Shown here one piece after another: positions 10,080 through 23,306 of a stretch of DNA of 64,000 nucleotides. This DNA is from Cyanophora paradoxa (taxonomy: Eukaryota; Glaucocystophyceae; Cyanophorales; Cyanophoraceae). Positions within the stretch are counted from its first letter, which is position 1. The number at the start of each line of letters is the position of its first letter. The position numbers were made by a program, and so were the translations under genes. The stretch is taken from positions 1 through 64,000 of the forward strand of contig QPMI01000186.1 of the NCBI GenBank assembly GCA_004431415.1, read 5' to 3'. The notes under the pieces were generated by a model. That model saw only the letters and a program-made list of their open reading frames with translations, was not told where the DNA came from and did no database searches.

Positions 10080-12076
10080 ATGGGCACCGCGATAATTGGG
10101 CATGTCTGCCAATGCAAGGCCTCACCTCACTTTGCAGGAGGCTTTGTTGCATCCTGCATTCAAGCTGCAGTCCAACAGTGGAGAGCGATTGGAGCCAATG
10201 ATGTCGTGCTCAACTGGATCTTGCGTGGTTTCCCTTTGTCAGGAGCGAGGCGGCTGCCAGCAGAGCGCCGGGCCAACCACAAGTCTGCGGCTGTGGACCA
10301 TCAGGACTTTGTGAGAACCGAAATTCAGAAGCTTTTGCGCACGGGAGCGATCAGAGAAGTTGAAGAAGCTCAAGTGAACATTGTCTGCTCACTGTCCGTG
10401 GTGCCCAAGAAGACTGGATCCAAGTTGCGGCTCATCTGGGATGGCCGGCCTACCAATAAAGGCCTTCCGGACATCCCCTTCAAGTATGAGACTCTTGAGC
10501 ATGTCGCAGCCATGCTGCGCCAAGGCTGGTACATGTTCACTATTGACCTTGAATCTGGATACCACCACGTGCCAGTCTCACCGCAAGACTGGCGGAACAT
10601 GGGCTTTGAGTTTGACAGCAAATTCTATGTGTACACAGTTTTGCCCTTCGGCCTCAAGCACTCACCGTTTGCATTCGTCAAGATCATGCGACAAGTGGTC
10701 AACTACTTCCGCGTGTCTTATACATACTCTTCTTCTTCTTCCGCCGCTTTGGCATCTTCGTGGTGAACTATGTTGACGACTGGTGGTTTGCTGCTCCAAC
10801 CTACGAGAAGGCCTGTGAATTGCGGGATTTCGTCCTCAAAACATTTGCTGCCCTCAAGCTTGTGGTCAACAGCAAATCTGAGCTCACCCCAGCACAGTCG
10901 GTGGCTTTCTTGGGCTTCATAGTGGACTCCGCCCGCATGTTGTTTGAAGTACCCCAAGACAAGCTTGGTCGTCTGCTTGCTTTGATCAAAGGGCTTCTGA
11001 AGAAAAAGAAATCAGCATCTGCACGTGAAATGGCCAAGGTCGCCGGCACCCTTGTGTCCATGGCACGGGGCTTGGCTCCAGCTCGCATCAAGACCAGGTC
11101 CCTCTTTCGATACATCAATGTCGTGGCAAGAGAATGGCATTGGAATCATCCAGTGGAGCTCACCAATGAGACTCGTCGGGAACTTGAGTGGTGGCTGGCC
11201 AACATCCACCGATACAATGGCCGCTGCCCTATTCGGCCTGAAAGGCTCCTTGTGTTGACTACGGATGCAAGCCATGTTGGTGCAGGAGCCTGGATCACTA
11301 CCCGAATTGGTGATGCTCAACCTGTGGCTTGGGAGCTTGAGCCTGCCCCATTCCAGTGCCTGTGGAACCAAGAAGAAGCTCAGCAAATTTCGTCGTGGCG
11401 CGAGTTAATGGCAGTGCTTCGCGCTATGCAGCACTATCAAGGTTTATTGCGCAATCAGAACATCTTAGTTCGCTCGGACAACACAGTGACTGTGGCCTAC
11501 ATCAACAATGGTGGCGGAAGACATGAATACCTTTGCCGAGTTGCAGCAGCAATTTGGGATATTGCTCTGCTCAATTGCATCAGCATTGAAGCAGAACACA
11601 TTCCTGGTGTTGACAATGAGTGGTCCGATGCTTTGAGTCGCTACTTTTACCCCGCCGACTACTCTTTGAAACCTGGGTATTTTGCCATGGTCAGTCGGAC
11701 ATTTGGACCTTTTGATATTGATCGTATGGCCTCATCAGCCAACACTCACCTAAATCGATACTTTTCCATTGATTTGAATGATCGACATGCTGAAGGATAT
11801 GATTGCTTTACAGCAACCTGGCGTGGTGCTCGTAATTACGTCTTTCCGGACCCAAATGTCCTCTTGCACCTTGTGTCACATGTCCGCCAGTGTAGGGCCT
11901 CGGCAGTTTTTATTGTCCCTCAGTGGCCCTCAGCTCCATGGTGGCCACAGTTGCAGCTTGCCTTGCGTGCACCTGCAATGGTGCTCGGCCCAGCATATGA
12001 CGTGTGCTATCGCGGGCCTCGCTCGGCACAGTTACCTTCCTGGATTCTTGTTGCTCTTTATGTGTCGTGGGAGTAG
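10080..12076 (+). pseudogene. DIRS-type reverse transcriptase - RNase H, interrupted by a 32-bp insertion
   Basis: The RT domain shows motif A FTIDLESGYHHVPV, motif B LPFGLKHSPFAF and the catalytic YVDD at about 10769-10780. The RNase H domain follows with TDAS, the Glu in SSWRELMAV, the Asp in RSDNTVTVAYINNGGG and a final Asp in NEWSDALSR, so all four acidic residues are present. The C-terminal block PQWPSAPWWPQL is typical of DIRS RT-RNase H proteins. The frame is broken between NYFR (10712) and RFGIFVVNYVDD (10745) by 32 bp, largely TCT repeats, flanked by a TTCCGC direct repeat. The stop TAG is at 12074-12076. Without the insertion the enzyme would look intact. Confidence 0.85.
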
Positions 12077-12199
12077 ATTGAAGGCTCTTGCTGCAGAATT
12101 CAACTCCTGCTCATCTCTGCTCAGCTTACTTTGTCCAGCAACAGGGATAGAAAGCTTGAGTGGGGGGCTTTAAAAAGAAGAAGAAGAAATGTAGTCTGA

Positions 12200-12381
12200 C
12201 ATACCCTTGACTCTGGTGATGCAGGTGCTCGTATGGCTGATCTGCTCAACCGGGTCACTTTCTACAGAACAAACTCTGTGAGCGAGCGAACCCAAAGCCT
12301 CTACGCCCGCTGGGTCGTCCTCTATGAAGGCCATTGCGCGGTTCAATCTAACGTCATGACCAGCATCTGCATAATTATATA
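12200..12381 (+). pseudogene. N-terminal fragment of a probable tyrosine recombinase
   Basis: A short open frame follows the RT with ATG at 12233 (MADLLNRVTFYRTNSVSERT) and continues SLYARWVVLYEGHC before running into repeat A. The pattern S-x-R-T-x-x-x-Y-x-x-x-W-x-x-x-x-x-x-C resembles the SAM-like core-binding domain at the start of DIRS and phage-type tyrosine recombinases. The position after RT-RNase H is also where DIRS elements carry this gene. The catalytic domain is absent, cut off by repeat A. The call rests on a short match plus position. Confidence 0.4.
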
Positions 12382-12414
12382 AAAAATGCACTGCCGCAAC
12401 TAATTAGAACTAGT
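12346..12414 (+). repeat. Direct repeat A, right copy (69 bp)
   Basis: Identical to 7740-7808; terminates the recombinase fragment and marks the right limit of the element. Confidence 0.9.
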
Positions 12415-12814
12415 ACTGCCGCAATGCAGATCTGCCCTAAAGCTTGCCCTAAAGCTTGCGCTAGAATCTTGGCGGTCCAGAAAAGGACTTGTCGCTCATA
12501 ATCATGATCAGCGTGCCCCAAGTAGGAATCACGGATGAAGAGCTTCACAGAGGAATCAGCTGCAGAATCTGTACAGACTGGCAACCGCAAGGCAACGAAA
12601 TTTCAAAAGAAAAGCAGAGCGAGGGAGGCGCTGAAACTGGAAAGCCTGACTGCAATCTAATCACTCACATCTGGTAGTTACACAGGACTGCTTATTGAGT
12701 TCAATAGATTTCAAACTAAATTTTCGCCTTCTACAGAAGAAAAAAAAGCGAAGGCGATGAGCGTAGATACTCGAAGAGAAAAGAATGGGCAGCGGGTACG
12801 GTGACGGCGGCGCC
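12415..12814. other. Intergenic, right flank of the element
   Basis: AT-richer sequence with a small tandem repeat (GCCCTAAAGCTT twice near 12432-12457) and one CATGATCAGCG site at 12503. No gene is supported. Confidence 0.5.
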
Positions 12815-15048
<2,234 letters not shown>

Positions 15049-16634
15049 CGCCAAGTTGCCCAGCGCCTGTCCCGGTCTCCTGGATGCAGAATCGCCTGTA
15101 CTAATACATGAAGACGGTGCGTGATGAAGCTAGCGCGCGGTGAGTCGGACGTTGACCGCTGCGGTTTGATGGTCGAATCGCTGTGCGGCTTTCACACGTG
15201 CATGGACGCAGCAGCAGCTAGCTTAGTAGCAGCATACGCAGCAGGCTTTGCTGCCCGGCCCTGGCTTTGCTGCCCCTAAGGGATCGAGTCACCGACTCAC
15301 CGTCTTGCGGATAGGGTTGTTGCAGCTTTTCGCATCCTCAAAAAGCTTGCGTGTACCCGGGGCCGTGGCCGATCGCAGCAGCAAGCACAAGCGCTCTGCA
15401 ATGGTGGAGGCCGCTGCCAAGATAGCAGCAAGCTGCTGCAGGGGGCAATGCGCGCACAGGTAACGCTTGCAAGCTGCGGGAGATCAAATGTTGTCCACCT
15501 GCGCCTGTCCCTGACGCTCGCGCTCGCGTGCCTGAGCGGGTTTGACGATACAATCGATCGGAACGGAGATCCGCCCAACCCACACATGAGGCTTTCTTCT
15601 TCCGGCTCCAACTTTTTTAAAAAAGAAAGAGAATGAAGCCCGGCCCGGGGATAGCGGTAGCGAGGATGCGGTAGCGAAGAACATGCGGCAGTGCTGAATC
15701 CGGCAAGCGACCCGAAGTCCCGAGCCCAAGAGAGCCCACGAAGGAACGAGGACGGTTCAGGGAAAGAAACTGCTGCTGGCACTAAGAACAGAAACGACAA
15801 GAAGAGCGCGATACACACGGCACGATGCGACGCTTCCGACGTCGAGGGGCGGGGCAGCGGCGGTACTGGATCTCGTGCGACCCAGATGCTAGACGCGCCA
15901 CTGCCGCGCGCCTCCAACGCAGATGCTGCCGCGGCTGCCAGCTACTTCGCTTCGGGCGGTTCACGGCCCGGTCCTCATGCTGCTCGGTGTCTGGATTACC
16001 GGTGGAACTTGCCCCTGCGCGACGATGCATGAGATGGGCAGAGATCTAGACGAGCGACTCGCGATAGCTGGCGAGGCGCGCGTGTGCGGCGCACCAGATG
16101 TGAAGAAGGATGACGAAACCGATGAAAAGAAGGCTAAGGCAAAGAACGACATTCGGGCCGCTGCGAGGGACGAGGAATGCGCGGGAATGGTGAGGAGTCC
16201 GACAGCGGGGGTGAAAGCGCAGCGGATGCAGCGCGCGCACATCTTGAGCCCCGGCGAGTCCTCCGTGTAGAAGCGAAGAAAGTTGCCGCCGCCGGTATTG
16301 GGACGCGCGACGGCGGTGGAGGTGGGCGCGCGGCGCCTGGGCGGCGGAACAAGTTAGCCGTGGAATAACAGGCCAACATTGGACATAAGGAGCTCTCAAC
16401 GCACACGGTGCGCTGCCGGCCGGCCGACGAGCTGCGGGTCACAACGCCACTGCTGCCACCCGACGGGCGAGCGAGCTGCGAAGACTGTCCAACCGACCCC
16501 CTTTTCATGCTTCGAACTCTGCCTGCCGAACCTCTTCCTGCGCCGCGACGCGACTTGCCGAACTCGTGCTCCTTCTTGCCGCGTACCCCCCGAAGACATC
16601 GTCCATCGCCGCTGTAGCTGATGCGGCTCTCACG
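15049..16634. other. Divergent intergenic region between kinase and MORN-caspase genes
   Basis: About 1.6 kb shared by two genes transcribed away from each other. It contains a Lys/Asp-rich plus-strand frame at 16094-16170 and hydrophobic minus-strand frames over the same bases (VVLCLSLLFIGFVILLHIW, 16084-16140). The two readings exclude each other and neither joins to flanking exons, so no gene is called. Confidence 0.4.
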
Positions 16635-19600
16635 ATGAACGAAGAAATACAGCGCCTCGCGGGGGTGTTCGACCTGTTCGGCCCCGGGCGCGGGCCCTCC
16701 GCGCTCGCGGGGATCGAGGCGGCGTGCCCGCCTCTCTTGGGCTTGGGCGCGAGGAGGAGGAGGCTCGTGCACTTCGAGAAGGAGGAAGGAATCAGCGAAG
16801 GCGAGTATCGAGACAGCGCCAGCGGCGCGCACTACATGGGCAGCTTGAACGCGCACAAGAAGAAGGTCGCGCGCAGCCCTGGCGCCCTTCTTACCGCGCA
16901 TCGCCCCCTGACGCGGTACGCAGCATGGTCGAGGAGTTCTTGTCGAAGCGTCCGGCACCTTCTGCGGCGAATTCGTCGAGGACGTCAAGCACGGTGCGTA
17001 CGTGTAATTTGATCCCCACCTGTTCGGCTTCTGCCGCGCCGCGTTCAGGCCCCTCTGACCCTGGAATCTCACGTGTTCGAAGGAGAGGGCATCTGGATCT
17101 CATCAGCGGACGGCAGCCGGTTCATTGGTACGTACACGATTGCAAGCGCTCAGGACCAACGCGCTGCGGTCCCAAAGCGAGCGCTTCAGCCATATGCGTT
17201 ACGTCAGCTGACATAAGAACCTCGTAATAGGCACCTGGAAGGAAGGTCTGCCCCCGGATCTCGTTCTTTCCCGTCCTAGATCTCATTCTCATGATCAGCG
17301 CGTGGCAGGGCGCGTCCAGAACGGGACGTGGTACTCGAGGCTTGCGGGGGGCGAGCCGACGTGGATTGCTGGCGCGTTCTCCCGAGCGGACCGACCTGTG
17401 GGGATCTGCAAATGGTCGGGCGCTGGCGGGATAAGCGGATCGTCGGAGATCAGCGCTGCAGGAAAGCTGCACGGTATGACCGAGATCTGTCACGCTAATG
17501 GCACCAAGTGCCGGCTCCGACTCAACAACGGCATCTTACACGGTGCCCCCCGAATCCTTTGCCTACGCTTCGTGTCCAGCCGGCGCCTGAACCTGATCGA
17601 CCGCTGCCCGCGGCCGCGGCCGCACAGGCCAGCAGCGCCGGTGGACGCACAACAGCGTCGAGATTCTGGAGTACGCGAAAGGCGTGCAAGTCGGCACGTA
17701 CATAAGACGACAGTTCTCCGGAGATGGTGGGCCCTTTGGCAATGCTATCAAAGCTTCTGGGACTCGAGCTCGTGTTCTCTGCGCTAGGCAGACCCCTTGC
17801 CCCTTGCACTGACGACGCGGCCCTGTAGTTTTCGTGGAGCCGGTGGGCAGCGGTCGGGGATACTGGCGTCTCCGCGACGGCTGCAAGTATTGGGGTGCGC
17901 GATTCCCCCCTCCTGGAGCTGGCTTTTCTCACGCGCGCGCCCCGCCACCTTCCAGGGCCCTTCGACTACGTCAAGGTGCGCTCGGCACCGCTAACCGCTC
18001 CGCCCTCGTACCCCGCGCTGACCGGCCCCCCTCCGCCGCAGGCGTCGGTGCCCCAGGGCGTCGGAACGCGCCTGTACCCCTCGGGCACGCTCTACGCGGG
18101 GCCCTTCGAGGCGGGCTCCCGCGAGGGCGCCGCCTGCTGCGAGGTCGAGCCGGAGGGCCTCGTCTACGTCGGGTACGCCATTTGTCAACGGGTCGGCGCC
18201 CGGGGGGCGCGAGGGGTGAAGCGGGGGGCGGGGCAGGCCGTTCGGGGGGGACCAGCGGCACGGGCGGGGGATGCACTTCGACGCGCTGGGGACGGGGCTG
18301 GCGGAGGACGTCGCGTACGACCGCGGCTGCCTCCTCTCCGCGGCCGAGCAGGCCCCCGGCCCCCTCGACGCCCTCGTCGTCGGCTGCTCCAACTACGCCT
18401 ACTCGCCCCGCCTGCCCCACGCCCTCCACGACGCCGCCGCCGTCGCCCTCGCCCTCCGCCGCCTCGGCTTCCGCGTCTCCTTCGTCGCCGACCCGACCCG
18501 CGAGCGCCTCCTCGCCGCCGCCCGCCGCGTGCGCCTCCGGCAGCGCTGCGAGCGGCCGGCGGGGCCGCGCGCGGCCTCGACGCTGCTGCTCTACTACGCG
18601 GGGCACGCCCTGGAGCAGGGGGGCGACTCCTTCCTCCTCCCCGTCGAGTACGAGCACGGCGGCGGCTCGCTGGGCGACCTGCGCGCCGCCGCGGCCCCGC
18701 TGCGCTCCCTCCTCGCCCTCGCCGGCTCCATCCCCGAGCTCGACCCGCTCCGCCGCACCGTCGTCGTCCTCGACTCGTGCCGGGACAGCCGCCGCCCCGA
18801 CGAGCCGGCCGGCTCCCGCCCCGTCACCCTCGCCAGCCTCTCCCGCGCCCCCAGCGGCGCCGGCAAGGAGAACGTCCCGGCGGCCGCCTCCTCGGGCTCC
18901 ATCCTGCTCGCCTTCGCCTGCGCCCCCGGCAAGACCGCCTTCGACGGGACCGGCGGCCACAGCGTCTTCACGGGGCAGCTCCTCAGGTCCGCCCCGCGCC
19001 TGCGCCCCCCGCCCGTCCGCCCGACCCGCGCGCTGGGCAGGTGCCTGGCGGAGGAGCAGCGCGCGTGGGCCAAGGGCGGCGCCGCCCAGCCCCGCTCCCT
19101 GCGCCTCCGGGCCTTCTTCTCCCGGGTACGGGACGAGGTCCTCGCCCACTCCACGGGCCAGGTCCGCCAGCTGCCCTGGCCTGGGCCTCGACGCCCCCTG
19201 TGCCCTGCGCCCCGCCTGATCTCGACGTGTACCCCCCAGGAGCCGGAGATCCTGGACGGGCTGGCGCGGCTCCCGAACGGGAGCGAGGACGAGCTCGTCC
19301 TGCCGGGCGACCCGCTGGCGGAGCGGGTGCGGGGCGCCCCGGGGGCCACCGACCGCGCCCGCCGCCCCGCGCACCGCCGCTCCCGCAGCGACGGCCTCGC
19401 CGTCCTTGGGCCCCTCCCCTCCCTGCCCCAAGAGGCTTGCGGGAACATCGCCGCGCCCGTGGCCGACGTCGAGCCGGCGGGCTCCTCCCCGCCCGCCCCT
19501 GCCTCCCCCTCCAAGATCAAGTTCGTCTCCCCGGAGCAAGGGCGCCGCCTCTCTACGGGCGCTGGCGCCGGCCCCGGCGGCGGCAGCTACCAGTGGCTCT

Positions 19601-19770
19601 CCTGGGTGCGCCCAGACCCCCCTGCTGGTGCCTCGAAGCGAGCGGGGCGGTGCTGCGGGCAGGGCCCCCTGATGGAGTCGGAGGGGGATCCGGAAGGCAG
19701 CCAGGACCGGAGCAGCCGGGGGCGCGCCAGCCCGGCCAGCCTCGACTCCGATGGCGTGCCCGACATCTGA
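16635..19770 (+). CDS. MORN-repeat / caspase-like (C14) peptidase fusion (multi-exon)
   Basis: The N-terminal half is a series of MORN repeats (membrane-docking or protein-binding hairpins): SGAHYMGSLNAHKKK, SGTFCGEFVEDVKHG, SSADGSRFIG|TWKEGLPP, SGTLYAGPFEAG and DQRHGRG. Exons 16635-16865, 16923-17001, 17049-17127 and 17231 onward join in frame with GT-AG introns. The C-terminal half (18271 on) is a caspase/metacaspase fold: VVGCSNYAYSPRLPHALHDA, catalytic His in YYAGHA (18604-18606), catalytic Cys in VVLDSCRDSR (18778-18780), and a tail after VFTGQLL. MORN and peptidase are in one continuous frame across the intron starting at 18173. Activity is probably Cys-dependent; Arg/Lys or Asp specificity cannot be decided. 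The start at 16635 is the first ATG of the first MORN exon. Confidence 0.75.
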
Positions 19771-22016
19771 CCGCGCCCGACGCTTCCTCCGTGCCTCAAG
19801 CGAAGCCCGAACTCGAGCTTCACCTTGGCCTACTACGGGCCTAGGCCTGCACCCTTTACCTTCCCGCTATGTATCTTGCCAGGCCCGCCCCCTGTGGCAC
19901 CGCCTGCAGCCGCTGAGGTATCACCGATCCGCAACCCGCATGCGCAGCGTCATGATCAGCGCTGCACAGCTGCAGCTGCAGCTGCATCTGCTGCAGCGTC
20001 CGATGCAGGGGCCTAGGCCTGGGAGTTCTGGATGCGACTCTGGGCTGCGATCGCGAGCTTGCGCATGCGCGCGGCAAGGGCAGTCGCATGCCCGGGCCGG
20101 GGGCGGCCGGCCGCGGCCGCGGGCGCCGGCAAGTGCGTCGGCGAGCTCGAGCCGCGCGGACCGCGGAGCGCGCGCGCGGATTCGGATTAATATTTCGATC
20201 GCGGGGCCCGCCGGGCGCCGAGGCCGCGATCGCAACCGCGGAAGCGGCGCGCGGCCCGCGCGGCGGCGCGGGACCTAGGCCTTATATTTAACGCTGGGCT
20301 AGCGCTGAAGCTAGTGCTAGCTAGCATGCGCGCGCAGCGCTTGCTGAGCTCGTCTCCGTGTAATTTTCGTTTCCGGCGGTGCACCGTGCACGTGCACGTT
20401 GCCGATTGGACGAAAGTTGAGGTTTGATCATCGGATTACGACGTCGACTGGCATGCGCACTAGTACTTGGACGGAAGCTTAAGTTGGACGAAAGTTGGAC
20501 GAAAGTTGGACGAAAGTTGGACGATTCACGATTGCAGTACCCCTTCACGGCCGTAGAACGGACAGCTGCAGGGCCCTGCGCGAGCCGGCTGCTACGCCGA
20601 CCACGCCGGAAAACAGCGCTACAGTGAGCCTCCCCGCGCACTGCGCCTTTCAACCCCGCTCACGCCCCGCACGGCCAGCCTCCCGCGAACGACCAGGAAT
20701 GAACACGGTGCGCCGCACGAAAGCGCGCGTGCGCATGCTGCGATACAAACGAGCACGTCCCCCGCTAGCGCACGTATGCTAGCGCTCGCCCCGCCCCGCT
20801 CTCGCGCGATCTGGCCCGACGCCATCCCGGCTGCTTTCGCATCTGCCCCTTCGCCGGGGTTTCGTATGGATCTACACGCGCCCCGCTCTGGCAGGCCACC
20901 CAATCCCTCTGTGCGCTCTTCGGCGAGCAGCACTCACATTGGGCACCAGTGCGCCCCCTTCGTCTTCGATTTCGTATGTTTTCTATACGTATACTTAATA
21001 ATTTGATTTCGCGCGCGGCGTCACGCAGGCGATCCGCACGGATTGCGATGGCCCCAGTACCCCAGCTTCGATCCGACGCCCCGCGATGCGGCTCCACCTT
21101 ACGCACCTTCGGGAGCGGGGGAGGCCCCCCGGTACCGGTCTCCCGGTCCGGGGCCCGTGGGGGTTTCGGCCCCCTCGGGCAGCATTCCTCTCCCTTAGCG
21201 GCCAGTCCGTGGCGGGAACGGGCGAGCCTCCGGGCACGGCCCGCACCTTTGATCTTTTGATCTTAAGCCCGTAGGGTAAGTAGACCTAGGTTTCGATCTC
21301 GAGCTTCGGTATTCGATTTCGATTTTCGACGTCGCTTGCCTATCTGACTGAGCCCTTACGATTCGACCGGCGGCCCACTGCTAGCCAAACAGCTGCTAGG
21401 GCTAGTCCAGATGTCGTTGGTCGTGTCTGAAATGCACGTTGTACGTATGCACCGACTAGCGTACCCCCCTTGTGCGCGGTGATTGCGGCGCGGCCGCGGG
21501 GAGACCTCTCCAGGGTCCTTTCGAAGCCTGGGCTTCCGCTCGAAGCTAACAGCGCTCCTGAATGCCCTCCCCGGTCCGGCCTGCACCTGCACACAACGTT
21601 TTACGCCCGCTTCTCACAATTCTACTCAGCCCGCCGAGCGTTCTCGGTCAGACTGGTCTTCCGAAGAGTGTCAGCAAGCGCATATGGATGTGCGCCGTGC
21701 CCCGCGCCCCGCCCCGCGCGGCGTGACACACCAGTTTCACAGGGACGACGAAACTGGCGGCCTCCTTCCATCTCCGAGGCGGGCGATGCTCCAGCCGAGT
21801 CGACAACGCAGGGCTCGGGCGTCCTGGGTCGCCTGCTGCCGGAGGTATTGCTTCTTGGCTCTTGACACTTGGGCCCTGTCGCCCCGCTCATGGTGGACCT
21901 CACAGGCATGCCTCCGTGCTGCTCAGTCATGCTCGGGACTGCAGCCACCGGGCACTGACTCCCGGCGCTCCTCCGCGGCCGAACAAAGCGAGCTGACCGG
22001 AACCTCGAAGTTCGAG
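19771..22016. other. Long intergenic region
   Basis: 2.2 kb with no supported gene. It holds palindromic motifs (CATGATCAGCG at 19951, GCTAGC/GCGCGC runs), an 11-bp tandem repeat at 20483, and an open plus-strand frame from 21483 that runs into the coiled-coil gene and may be its 5' UTR or an extra N-terminus. Confidence 0.4.
20483..20523 (+). repeat. Tandem repeat GTTGGACGAAA, about 3.7 copies
   Basis: Three perfect 11-bp units and a partial fourth. A related TTGGACGAAAGTT unit lies 80 bp upstream at 20405. Confidence 0.9.
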
Positions 22017-23306
22017 ATGCCAAGCCCGACGCCGCCTATGGCCATGAGAACCTCGTCGGTGTCCGGCATCTCCAAAATGTTCAAATCCGCGTCGGGGCTT
22101 TCTTTAGCGGTGTGCCACTGCAGCGCCATCGCTTGCGCAACCGCCTCCCCGCGCGCATCATTCTGCGAACTCACGTTTCCTTTGTTCCTTCGTCAGATGC
22201 AAAGATCGAACTCCGTCTCTGTGGATGTCGGGGCAGGCGGTCCATGCTCAGCGCCAGCGATGTTCTGCTGCTGCGAGGTTCGGGGCCCGTCGCCAGGCAC
22301 CCAAGCGGGAGGCGACCGGCGCTCGCCGGGGAGCGCTGGCAGCGGCGGCGTCCTGCAGGCCCGCGACGACGGTCCCAGCGTCGCGCGGAAATACTCCTGC
22401 GTGAACGACATCCTCAAGGAGCTGAGCCAGAAGAACGCAGCACTGCGGTCGATGAACCTGGAGCTCCAGCAGGCCCGCGAGCTGGTGGACGATAAGGAGA
22501 TCGAGATGCAGATGATGAAGGAGCAGCACGACGAGGAGCTCGCGCTCCTCCGCCGCGAGCTCGCCGCCGTCAAGTCCAAGCTCGCCTCGCAGCAGAGCCA
22601 GCAGCCGCAGCCGCAGGCCGGGCCGGCCGAGGCCGCCTTCCAGTCCGCCGTGCTCTGCGTAGACGTCCCGCCGGCGGCGGCCGGAGCGGGCGCGGCCGAG
22701 GCGGGCGAGCGGCCGCACGCGCAGCGGGCGGGCGGAGAGCGGCGCAACTCGTCCGAGACGTCGTCGGCGTCGTGTGGGACGGTCGGATCGGACCTGCCGC
22801 CACTCATGTGCGCCTCCTCCACAGCCTCGTACTCCTCCATCTCCAGCCCCTGCTCGACCGCCCACATCGGCTCCCCGGAGCTCGAGGCCCGCGGCGGCGC
22901 CCGCTCGGCGCCCCGCTCGCCGTCCCACTCGGGGGCGCCCCCGGCCGTCGCGACGTCGATCTCGGCGCCGGACCTGGCGGTGGCGGCGGCGAGCCCGCCG
23001 CCGACCGAGGCGGGCGTCGTCGCCTCGCTGCTCATGAGCGAGCTCCCGATGTCGAGCAGCTGGTCGATGAAGTTCGCGCGGCGGCCGCCGACGGTGCAGG
23101 ACCTCTTCCAGCGCATCCGCGCCCTCGAGCTCTCCAACGGCGAGCTGCGGACCGAGATCACGATGAAGGACGAGCTCATCACCGTCCTCAAGCGCGGCAA
23201 GCCGGCCAGCCCGGGGCCCTGCGCCGTCTACCGCGCCACCCCCGTCGCCATCAACTCGCCCCGCCCCTACCACTCCAGCGCCAACCCCTCCTTCCCCTGG
23301 AACTGA
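22017..23306 (+). CDS. Coiled-coil protein of unknown function
   Basis: A largely uninterrupted frame ending TGA 23304-23306. From about 22390 it encodes a charged coiled coil (KYSCVNDILKELSQKNAALR, then heptads through KEQHDEELALLRRELAAVKS). A Ser/Pro/Ala-rich linker (22650-23030) and a second short coiled coil (DLFQRIRALELSNGELRTEI, MKDELITVLKRG) follow, then a short tail. No catalytic or known domain is seen. The ATG at 22017 (MPSPTPPM) is the best start in frame; MQRSNSVSVDV at 22197 is an alternative if an intron lies before it. It is tail-to-tail with the ACT-domain gene. Likely a scaffold or cytoskeletal protein, but that is inference from the coiled coil only. Confidence 0.55.
   Translation: MPSPTPPMAMRTSSVSGISKMFKSASGLSLAVCHCSAIACATASPRASFCELTFPLFLRQMQRSNSVSVDVGAGGPCSAPAMFCCCEVRGPSPGTQAGGDRRSPGSAGSGGVLQARDDGPSVARKYSCVNDILKELSQKNAALRSMNLELQQARELVDDKEIEMQMMKEQHDEELALLRRELAAVKSKLASQQSQQPQPQAGPAEAAFQSAVLCVDVPPAAAGAGAAEAGERPHAQRAGGERRNSSETSSASCGTVGSDLPPLMCASSTASYSSISSPCSTAHIGSPELEARGGARSAPRSPSHSGAPPAVATSISAPDLAVAAASPPPTEAGVVASLLMSELPMSSSWSMKFARRPPTVQDLFQRIRALELSNGELRTEITMKDELITVLKRGKPASPGPCAVYRATPVAINSPRPYHSSANPSFPWN

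Larger units (their letters stand above)
7740..12414 (+). mobile_element. Decayed DIRS-like (tyrosine recombinase) retrotransposon
   Basis: The region contains a gag-like ORF with a CCHC zinc knuckle, a reverse transcriptase plus RNase H of DIRS type and, after it, the beginning of what looks like a tyrosine recombinase. It has no integrase or aspartic protease. A 69-bp sequence (A) is present at both outer ends. A 161-bp sequence (B) directly follows the left A and recurs between gag and RT. Base composition is clearly lower in GC than the host genes. Frame breaks in gag and RT and the truncated recombinase show that it is inactive. The order A-B-gag-B-RT/RH-A differs from the usual split-direct-repeat order, so two nested or rearranged copies remain possible. 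Confidence 0.75.

Noticed and set aside
15961-16242. Possible small membrane protein on the minus strand (hydrophobic stretches)
   Set aside because: Two different minus frames are both hydrophobic because the plus strand is A/G-rich (Lys/Asp/Glu codons). No splice partners or start context could be found.
17971-19539. Minus-strand open frame over the MORN-caspase gene
   Set aside because: Gly/Ala/Arg/Glu-rich antisense of the peptidase; the plus strand holds the catalytic His and Cys motifs.
20340-20530. CRISPR-like array from the GTTGGACGAAA repeats
   Set aside because: The units are 11 bp and directly adjacent with no spacers, in a eukaryotic genome; it is a plain minisatellite.
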